The translations under genes and the position numbers were made by a program. From NCBI GenBank assembly GCA_046704565.1, contig JBJKRP010000205.1, positions 1 through 11,633 of the forward strand: a stretch of 11,633 nucleotides of DNA, in the 5' to 3' direction. This DNA is from FEN-1297 sp046704565 (GTDB lineage Bacteria; Bacteroidota; Ignavibacteria; Ignavibacteriales; Ignavibacteriaceae). This document shows, one piece after another, positions 7,265 to 11,633 of this stretch. The notes beneath the pieces were generated by a model. The model was not told the origin of the DNA. It did not search any database and saw only the letters and a program-made list of their open reading frames with translations. Position 1 is the first letter of the stretch. Every line of letters begins with the position of its first letter.

Positions 7265-8311
7265 TTAGAAACTGATATAAAATGTGGCGCGTGCCAGTAA
7301 GTCGGCTGTAGAGCCGGAATTACCAAATGAAACAGACTCAATATTCGGCATTATGTGAACATTCTTCTCAACAGTCCAATCTAATGCTGCCATAATCAAG
7401 TTTTGAGAGGCTGTAGCATAAGACGTGTTCTTTGTTGACGCATCTGTTGGGACATAATTGTCAAACCTGCCGACAAGACGTAAGTTGTCTGTAAGGGCTA
7501 CCCAGGCATTTAAGCTAAAACCACTTCTCTGAACTGTCCCGGCAGCAGAAGTACTAACTCCATTCACGAAATACTGACCGCCAAGGCTAAATTCTTTATT
7601 TGCATAATTAGCAATGATGTCAACTACTCTGTTATTGAGTCCGGCAGTTCCACTATTGTACTGACCATTAAGCAAAATTGTAAATTCTTTTACCGGATTA
7701 TATTGTAAATAAAGATAGGCAGCTTTGTACTTGTTGGATGGTACACTGTTACTACTATTATTTCCTATTAACAAGCCTGCTTTAAATTCACTGGAAAAGA
7801 CCTGGTTATATGAAATACCAAGATCTCTAGATGAAGATATTCCGTGTAAGTCTTCGATCGTTTTTTCAATCGGTCTGTAGCCGAATATTCCTTCTGCCAT
7901 GTTAATTTGTGGAGTTCCCTGAAGACCAATCATGATTGTACCGCCTTGCGTAACATTCTTCCAGGTTATGAAAGCGTCCTTGATCATGGTGGAAAGTTTA
8001 CCGGTGTTGTTTCCACCGCCAAGACTTGATGCGCCGGGATCGGACTCAAGACGGAACCTGGCTGAAAAGTCCGGTGCGATGTCATAATCCGCCGTTAAGT
8101 ATATACGTCTGTAATCAAAAGCTCCCATGCTTTTCTCCAAATGTCCTGCATTTCCCAACGTCGAAGTTGGATTTACCGGATTGGCATTATCATGGTTCAC
8201 AACGTAATAGTAATCCCCAAAAAACAGCCCTGAAAATTTCGGGAGATTCTGAGCGTTTGTCAGTCCAATGAAAAATGGAAGGACGATAATCAGCAGTGCA
8301 AGTTTTTTCAT
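7265..8311 (-). CDS. Outer-membrane porin, probable phosphate porin, first gene of the pst operon
   Basis: This 348-residue protein has a signal peptide (MKKLALLIIV..., likely cleavage after A20, with Q21 at the mature start). The rest consists of alternating hydrophobic/polar strands with aromatic girdles, ending in ...ARATFYISF with the C-terminal Phe that marks BAM-assembled barrels. Strands such as FDYRRIYLTADYDI, FSARFRLESD and NLRLVGRFDNYVP resemble the porin O/P (OprO/OprP-like) group found before pst genes in Bacteroidetes relatives; the exact family is not certain from reading alone. Its position directly downstream of the phosphate-type operator and upstream of pstS suggests that it admits phosphate across the outer membrane. 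It is shorter than Pseudomonas OprP (about 410 residues). A GAGAG stretch lies about a dozen bases before the ATG, a weak ribosome site. Confidence 0.85.
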   Translation of the reverse strand: MKKLALLIIVLPFFIGLTNAQNLPKFSGLFFGDYYYVVNHDNANPVNPTSTLGNAGHLEKSMGAFDYRRIYLTADYDIAPDFSARFRLESDPGASSLGGGNNTGKLSTMIKDAFITWKNVTQGGTIMIGLQGTPQINMAEGIFGYRPIEKTIEDLHGISSSRDLGISYNQVFSSEFKAGLLIGNNSSNSVPSNKYKAAYLYLQYNPVKEFTILLNGQYNSGTAGLNNRVVDIIANYANKEFSLGGQYFVNGVSTSAAGTVQRSGFSLNAWVALTDNLRLVGRFDNYVPTDASTKNTSYATASQNLIMAALDWTVEKNVHIMPNIESVSFGNSGSTADLLARATFYISF

Positions 8312-8389
8312 ATAATATTTCTCTCTTTATTAGTTAATAGATATTGTTTATTGGTAATGAATGTCGTAAAGTCAAAAAAATTGATGCCC

Positions 8390-8397
8390 CAATTATA
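8390..8397 (-). promoter_or_regulatory. Candidate -10/-7 element of the porin-pst operon promoter
   Basis: On the operon strand the sequence reads TATAATTG (8397 to 8390). TATAAT is the perfect sigma70 -10 hexamer, and the octamer is one mismatch from the Bacteroidetes -7 consensus TAnnTTTG. It lies 20 bp downstream of the last TTAACA hexamer of the putative Pho operator. A TTG at 8417-8415, 17 bp upstream, could be the -33 element. Transcription would start near 8385, leaving a leader of about 70 nt before the porin ATG. TATTTA (8403-8398) is an alternative -10. Confidence 0.5.
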
Positions 8398-8417
8398 TAA
8401 ATAAAACTCCCCGCCAA

Positions 8418-8456
8418 TGTTAAGCCACTGTTAAGGTTATGTTAACAAATTGTTAA
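8418..8456 (-). promoter_or_regulatory. Putative PhoB/PhoP operator: four 11-bp-phased TTAACA repeats
   Basis: Four perfect TGTTAA hexamers start at 8418, 8429, 8440 and 8451 on the plus strand (TTAACA on the operon strand), each exactly 11 bp after the previous one. The 11-bp phase, one helical turn with a 6-7 bp core, is that of OmpR-family phosphate regulators: CTGTCAT repeats in E. coli PhoB boxes and TTAACA-like repeats in Bacillus PhoP boxes. The hexamer matches the Bacillus-type core. The array sits directly upstream of the porin-pst-phoU operon with a -10 candidate 20 bp downstream, so it would lie at about -33 to -71. It could also act on the divergent Nudix gene. The last two copies also form the palindrome GTTAACAA-A-TTGTTAAC. 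Confidence 0.8.
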
Positions 8457-8462
8457 CAAAAT

Positions 8463-8510
8463 AATTGTTCAATTGCTTAATTGTTTAAATGTTTAATAGT
8501 TAAATTAGTT
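8463..8510. repeat. Tandem array of six degenerate AT-rich octamers
   Basis: Consecutive 8-bp units read aattgttc, aattgctt, aattgttt, aaatgttt, aatagtta and aattagtt, a decaying tandem repeat with consensus near AATTGTTT. It begins six bases after the Pho operator and occupies the leader of the divergent Nudix gene, which starts at 8535. Related units form the arms of the inverted repeat at 1929-1977. The 8-bp phase differs from the 11-bp phase of the operator, so this is a separate element. Confidence 0.6.
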
Positions 8511-8534
8511 GATATAAATATCTAAGAACTTGTT

Positions 8535-9194
8535 ATGAATAAATTCGATCTGGAAAGGTTAACCGGGAAACTTCCCGAACATCCCGGTATTATGAGAAAA
8601 TATGATTATCTCAATTCTGCAGTATTAATTCCTCTTGTAATGATTAACGGAGAATTTAATTTTTTATTTGAAAAGAGGGCTGCGCATATCAGGCAGGGCG
8701 GCGAAGTCTGCTTCCCCGGCGGAGAGGTCGACCCGGACATTGATTCATCTTTTAGAGAGACCGCGGTAAGAGAAACAGTAGAAGAGCTGGGAATCTCAAA
8801 AGAAAAAATTAAGATCATCGGCAGCCTTGATACATTGATTGGACCAATCGGCGTTACAGTCGATTCCTTAATAGGCATTCTCGAAATCCAAGATAATACT
8901 TAGCTTAACTTCGACAGGAATGAAGTAGAGAAGCTTTTTCTGCTGCCGGTCACTTTCTTTACAAAGAATGAGCCGGAAAAATATTATGTAAGGCTGGAAA
9001 TAAATCCCACAGAAAAGGACAAGGACGGGAATATTATTAATACACTCCCGGTTAAGGAATTGCAGTTGCCCGACAGATACTCTGTAAAATGGGGAGGAAG
9101 AAAACATCATATATTTGTCTATAAAACTCCGGAAGGAATAATATGGGGACTTACGGCGGCGCTGATTCACGAGGTTATTCAGAAGCTGAGTTAA
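8535..9194 (+). pseudogene. Nudix hydrolase, CoA-pyrophosphatase (NudL/NUDT7) type, interrupted by an in-frame TAG
   Basis: The reading frame starts at ATG 8535, meets TAG at 8901-8903 after codon 122, and continues in the same frame with credible protein to TAA at 9192-9194. This gives 219 codons in all, close to family length. The N-terminal part has the CoA-pyrophosphatase (UPF0035) motif KRAAHIRQGG...FPGG (47-63) followed by the Nudix box, ending RETVEELGI (79-87) with the metal-binding glutamates. The part after the TAG reads LNFDRNEVEKLFLLPVTFF and ends WGLTAALIHEVIQKLS, both typical of the family's C-terminal region. The enzyme would cleave CoA to 3',5'-ADP and phosphopantetheine. TAG is a normal stop in this genome (cytochrome and pstS end with it), so recoding is unlikely. 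A recent nonsense mutation or a base error best explains it. A 122-residue product would lack the last strands and probably be inactive. Confidence 0.85.
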
Positions 9195-9448
9195 AAGCCC
9201 CTACAAAAAGCAACTCTTAATCCGGACGCATTTAGCATCTCATATTTTTCTGTTGACCTTGTTAGCGGATTAGCCGGAAGATTTTTTAAGAATGTTCTCT
9301 ACCTTCATATCCCGCTTGTCCTTTTATTGATCCGGAAAATAGAAAAGCACTATAATTATATTTACTTTTTTCAGCCGCCCCGTTTATTAAAAACAACTTC
9401 AAGCTAAGTTAGCAAATATTTCAGTAAGTCAAAAGATTAATTATTAAT
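9195..9448. other. Intergenic region between convergent genes, no gene found
   Basis: These 254 bp separate the end of the plus-strand Nudix frame from the end of the minus-strand lipoprotein gene. No start-initiated ORF of note, no strong hairpin followed by a T-run and no RNA gene were seen. A short palindrome GCTAAGTTAGC (9403-9413) is the only symmetry noted. The Nudix frame stays open for about 70 more codons after its TAA, but without a start codon or family features. Confidence 0.6.
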
Positions 9449-9892
9449 TTACAGGTACGAATTCAAATGCTGAATATAGGCTTCGGCACCGCCCGGCTGG
9501 TAGCCTGTGACGCCTATTAGAGAGCCTTTACTGTTTAGCAGGACAATTGTCGGATAGCCCTGGACGCCAAATCTTCGCGCAAGCTGATCGTTATAAAATT
9601 TGGTTTCCGGGCTCTGAAGGATATTTTCCGGGAAGTCGATCTTAACAAGGATTAGATTCTCTTTCGCATATTTAACGAATGCGTCCTGAGAAAATACTTC
9701 TTTGCTAAGCCGCTTGCACCAAACGCACCAGTCGGAGCCTGTAAAGTCTACCAGCACTGTTTTGCCTTCCTTCTGCGCTACAGCCTGTGCCTGTTCCAGG
9801 TTGTTGTACCAGTTTAATGAATTATCCTTGCTGCCGCAGCCTGATGACAGCAAAAGCAAAACTAAAAGCAAAGCTCCGGTTATCTTTTTCAA
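9449..9892 (-). CDS. Thioredoxin-fold lipoprotein with CVWC active site (TTG start)
   Basis: This 147-residue protein has a lipoprotein signal (MKK..., hydrophobic 6-15, lipobox LSSGC with C19 as the lipidated residue). It would be anchored in the periplasm or outer membrane. The thioredoxin-like domain holds KTVLVDFTGSDWC (44-56), the redox motif C56-V-W-C59-K, and the cis-proline in GYPT (P114) with the following IVLLNSKG strand, so all catalytic landmarks are intact. The WCVWCK form belongs to the thioredoxin_7/DUF255-like group, related to the thioredoxin domain of the YyaL-type protein at the left edge. A role as a periplasmic disulfide reductase is likely; the substrate is unknown. The start is TTG (9892-9890): a GGAG site lies 6 nt before it, and an in-frame TAA two codons upstream rules out a longer form. 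The DAHP synthase gene upstream ends 82 nt away. Confidence 0.9.
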   Translation of the reverse strand: MKKITGALLLVLLLLSSGCGSKDNSLNWYNNLEQAQAVAQKEGKTVLVDFTGSDWCVWCKRLSKEVFSQDAFVKYAKENLILVKIDFPENILQSPETKFYNDQLARRFGVQGYPTIVLLNSKGSLIGVTGYQPGGAEAYIQHLNSYL

Positions 9893-9898
9893 ATTTTA

Positions 9899-9902
9899 CT
9901 CC
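9899..9902 (-). promoter_or_regulatory. Shine-Dalgarno site that fixes the TTG start of the thioredoxin lipoprotein
   Basis: On the minus strand GGAG (9902 to 9899) lies 6 nt upstream of TTG at 9892. With the in-frame TAA at 9898-9896 directly before it and a proper lipoprotein signal directly after it, this decides the start although no ATG is available. Confidence 0.7.
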
Positions 9903-9947
9903 ATTCAAATTTTTCCAACAAACGTATGATGAAGTAATTTTAGAAAA

Positions 9948-9961
9948 GATTCTTAAGAATC
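9948..9961. repeat. 14-bp perfect palindrome between the DAHP synthase and lipoprotein genes
   Basis: GATTCTTAAGAATC is an uninterrupted 7+7 bp palindrome 13 bp past the DAHP synthase stop codon in the direction of transcription. It could bind a dimeric regulator of the lipoprotein gene or be chance. With no loop it is a poor hairpin, and no T-run follows. Confidence 0.4.
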
Positions 9962-9974
9962 GAGAAACGCGTAC

Positions 9975-11096
9975 CTACTTAATCGCCTTAGCAGGTTTAA
10001 AAAGGCTCTTTCTTTTCTCGTAGGCTTCTCTCGCAATATTAATATCTTCAAGGAATTTCGGAAGCTCCTTCAGCAGCAGAGCCTGTGGTCCGTCAACCAG
10101 AGCCTTTATAGGATCTGGATGGAAATCAACGAGGACCATGTTGGCGCCGGAGATTACGCCTTGCGCCGTTGCATGGAAAACATCCGGTATACCGTCGGGA
10201 GAGGCTTCGCGCGACCCCACCGAATGCGAAGGATCAATGCAGACAGGCATCCTGGTTAATCTTTTAATTGCGGGAACCAAGCTGAAGTCTACCATATTTC
10301 TATGCGGCTCCGAGAAGGAAGTTTTCATTCCTCTCAGACAGAATACAACCTTTGCGTTTCCCTCGCTTGCAAGATACTCCGCAGCGTTAAGCGACTCGTT
10401 GAGCGTGATCCCAAAGCCTCTCTTAAGGAGTATCGGAAACTCTTTCTGCCTGCCGATGGATTTAAGCAGCTCAAAGTTCTGGGTATTGCGCGTTCCTACC
10501 TGCAGCATTACGCCGGTAGGTCTTCCTGTTAATTCAAGCGCTTCATTAATTTCATCTATATGATCTTCGTGGAGAATTTCCATTGCAATAATTTTAATCC
10601 CGTATTTCCCTGCAAGCTCAAAAACGTATGGCAGACACTCCTTGCCATGCCCCTGGAATGAATAAGGATTTGTTCTCGGCTTGTAGGCGCCCATTCTCGT
10701 ACATACCTGATCGTTCTCCTTCAGAGCTTTCATCATCAGTTCAACATGCGCTCTGATATCAACCGCGCAGAGCCCCGCAAATACATTTAAATTATCCTGG
10801 TCAAAGCGGACGCTGTTATAGTCGAAGCCAGTAGCGCGTTTGCTGTCCTTGTGTCTTCCAAGTATCCTGTATTCCTGGGAAACCCTGACAACTCTTTCAA
10901 CTGCCGGCAAGGCTTCAATAGATTCTTTATTAAGCGCAGCAGTATTCCCAAATAAATAAATCTCAGTAAGCTTCTGAAACTTTCCTTCTACAATATGCTT
11001 TTGCAGTCTTATATCTTTTAAATCTTCAAGATAATCCCAGGTTTTTTTGAATGCCGCAGAATTCTCATCAGTATCCGGGCGAAGAATAACTATCAT
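9975..11096 (-). CDS. aroF: 3-deoxy-7-phosphoheptulonate (DAHP) synthase, type I-beta, divergent
   Basis: This 373-residue cytoplasmic enzyme would condense phosphoenolpyruvate with erythrose 4-phosphate, the first step to chorismate and aromatic amino acids. An N-terminal ferredoxin-like regulatory domain (MIVILRP..., about 1-75, ending ERVVRVSQEYRILGR) is typical of type I-beta enzymes and allows feedback inhibition. The TIM barrel then carries C110 (metal), GAYKPRTNPYSFQG (136-149, with K139 and R141 for PEP), VGTRNTQNF (200-208), LLKRG (223-227, K225), DPSHS (288-292, H291 metal) and ALVDGPQ (332-338, D335 metal). Several usually fixed positions differ: GPC(A/S)VE is GLCAVD, GARN is GTRN, CERG is CLRG, and the metal Glu of VEVHP is Asp324. 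It may therefore be a divergent subfamily or a paralogue. An ATG start with a TATAAT at 11127-11122 precedes it; no other aromatic-pathway gene is adjacent. Confidence 0.88.
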   Translation of the reverse strand: MIVILRPDTDENSAAFKKTWDYLEDLKDIRLQKHIVEGKFQKLTEIYLFGNTAALNKESIEALPAVERVVRVSQEYRILGRHKDSKRATGFDYNSVRFDQDNLNVFAGLCAVDIRAHVELMMKALKENDQVCTRMGAYKPRTNPYSFQGHGKECLPYVFELAGKYGIKIIAMEILHEDHIDEINEALELTGRPTGVMLQVGTRNTQNFELLKSIGRQKEFPILLKRGFGITLNESLNAAEYLASEGNAKVVFCLRGMKTSFSEPHRNMVDFSLVPAIKRLTRMPVCIDPSHSVGSREASPDGIPDVFHATAQGVISGANMVLVDFHPDPIKALVDGPQALLLKELPKFLEDINIAREAYEKRKSLFKPAKAIK

Positions 11097-11121
11097 CTAA
11101 TTGACCTCGTCAAATAAAAAA

Positions 11122-11127
11122 ATTATA
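11122..11127 (-). promoter_or_regulatory. Candidate -10 hexamer for the DAHP synthase gene
   Basis: The minus strand reads TATAAT from 11127 to 11122, 25 nt before the ATG. No good -35 lies 17 bp upstream in this AT-rich stretch. A small TTGAC/GTCAA inverted pair (11101-11113) lies between it and the start codon. The remainder of the gap up to the terminator at 11233 shows no credible gene. Confidence 0.3.
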
Positions 11128-11232
11128 AAATGAATGAGTGTAAATTTAATAAAAAGAGAGGATCATATTAGAAAGATGAACGGAAAATTCTTCAAGTTTA
11201 TAGATCAAGCGGAATAACTATTCATAAAAAGT

Positions 11233-11272
11233 AAAAGAGAGCCGCCAATTTCCATAGGCGACTCTCTTTTTT
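11233..11272. terminator. Strong bidirectional rho-independent terminator
   Basis: AAAAGAGAGCCGCC (11233-11246) pairs with GGCGACTCTCTTTT (11257-11270) over 14 bp with a single C/A mismatch and a 10-nt loop. T-tracts follow on both strands: six T to 11272 on the plus strand, and TTTT-AC-TTTTT on the minus strand. It most likely ends the transcript of the T9SS-tailed gene to the right, whose stop codon lies about 97 nt away, and insulates the DAHP synthase promoter region. Confidence 0.85.
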
Positions 11273-11366
11273 GGTCTTGAGACCTTTGAATCTTCAAAGC
11301 TTCTGTAACATGCCTTGAAGGTTACTTTATCTATGCATTCTATTTTTCATAATGAATGCTGCATCA

Positions 11367-11633
11367 TTACTTCAACAAAAGCAGCTTCTTGGTTGATACA
11401 AAGTTTCCAGCCCTTAGCTGATAGAAGTACACGCCGCTTGCGAGGTTTGAAGCGTTAAACGTAATGTTATAACTTCCCGCTGCCTTTGCACCGTTAACAA
11501 GGGTAGCAACTTCACTTCCAAGTATATTATATACTTTTAGCGTTACGTGGCTTTCATACGGCACGCTGAATCTGATAACCGTACTCGGGTTGAACGGGTT
11601 GGGATAGTTCTGGTAAAGCTGGTAAGAACTGAT
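11367..11633 (-). CDS. C-terminal 88 residues of a T9SS-secreted protein (type A sorting domain), cut by window edge
   Basis: The frame is open from the window edge to TAA at 11369-11367 and is continuous to base 11633, so the true start lies outside. The visible part is a complete type A sorting domain: LYQNYPNPFNPST near residues 6-18, then IRFSVP, VTLKVYNILGSEVATLV, GSYNITFNASNLASGVYFY, and the terminal KKLLLLK. Such domains direct proteins across the outer membrane through the type IX secretion system and are removed or used for surface attachment. The passenger domain is not in the window, so its function cannot be told. The sequence style is that of Ignavibacteria. The terminator at 11233-11272 follows. 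Confidence 0.95.
   Translation of the reverse strand: MSSYQLYQNYPNPFNPSTVIRFSVPYESHVTLKVYNILGSEVATLVNGAKAAGSYNITFNASNLASGVYFYQLRAGNFVSTKKLLLLK

Noticed and set aside
8418..8456. CRISPR-like or mobile-element end reading of the regular repeats
   Set aside because: Units are only 11 bp with no spacer diversity or target duplication. Position and phase fit a phosphate-regulator operator better.
8535..9194. UAG recoding or stop-codon reassignment
   Set aside because: Other clear genes here (pstS and the cytochrome) end naturally at TAG, so the codon still terminates translation.
9195..9404. Open frame of about 70 codons directly after the Nudix TAA, with a membrane-helix-like stretch
   Set aside because: It has no ATG, GTG or TTG at a sensible place, no ribosome site and no recognisable family. 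Read-through of a second stop is not supported.
10138..10563. 141-codon plus-strand ORF
   Set aside because: Antisense to the DAHP synthase barrel; no independent evidence of coding.
11176..11214. Twelve-codon ORF (MNGKFFKFIDQAE) between the DAHP synthase and the terminator
   Set aside because: Too short to judge, no conserved feature, and such ORFs are expected by chance; the upstream GAGAGGA is poorly spaced.
11284..11359. Small inverted pairs (CTTTGAA/TTCAAAG; GCATTC/GAATGC) 3' of the T9SS gene
   Set aside because: Short, AT-rich and lacking T-runs; the strong terminator at 11233-11272 explains the transcript end without them.

Overview
The window looks like a chromosomal segment from the Ignavibacteria/Chlorobi side of the Bacteroidetes group. 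The main evidence is a truncated gene at the right edge whose product ends in a type IX secretion (T9SS) sorting domain of the YPNPFNPST...ASNLASGVYFYQL...KKLLLLK kind, typical of Ignavibacteria. Supporting signs are AT-rich intergenic DNA, few strong Shine-Dalgarno sites and Bacteroidetes-like promoter candidates. This assignment is inference from sequence style, not from a marker gene.

Layout, left to right. On the minus strand at the left edge is the N-terminal part of a YyaL/SSP411-type thioredoxin-domain protein. Divergent from it on the plus strand are a short fragment resembling the end of an outer-membrane barrel, a SIMPL (DUF541) protein, a perfect 15-bp inverted repeat and a membrane-anchored monoheme cytochrome c. 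Positions 8311 down to 2674 hold a minus-strand phosphate-uptake operon in the order outer-membrane porin, pstS, pstC, pstA, pstB, phoU. It covers phosphate entry through the outer membrane, periplasmic capture, inner-membrane ABC transport and PhoU feedback control.

Upstream of that operon lies the most informative regulatory sequence here: four perfect TGTTAA hexamers (TTAACA on the operon strand) spaced exactly 11 bp apart, with a TATAAT hexamer 20 bp downstream in the operon direction. This is the layout expected of a PhoB/PhoP box. No phoB or phoR gene is present, so the regulator must be encoded elsewhere. Next to the box is a separate six-unit tandem array of an 8-bp AT-rich repeat, and related units recur in the inverted repeat near 1950.

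To the right, a plus-strand CoA-pyrophosphatase-type Nudix gene carries an in-frame TAG after codon 122, while the same frame continues with a plausible family C-terminus to 9194. It is therefore a single-nonsense pseudogene or contains a base error. The minus strand then holds a thioredoxin-like lipoprotein with a TTG start, a type I-beta DAHP synthase with unusual active-site substitutions, a strong bidirectional terminator and the T9SS-tailed gene end.

Most of the window is ordinary housekeeping and nutrient-acquisition DNA. I see no mobile element, CRISPR array, RNA gene or defence cluster. The parts that merit a second look are the four-repeat phosphate operator, the interrupted Nudix gene, the octamer repeat family and the divergent DAHP synthase.
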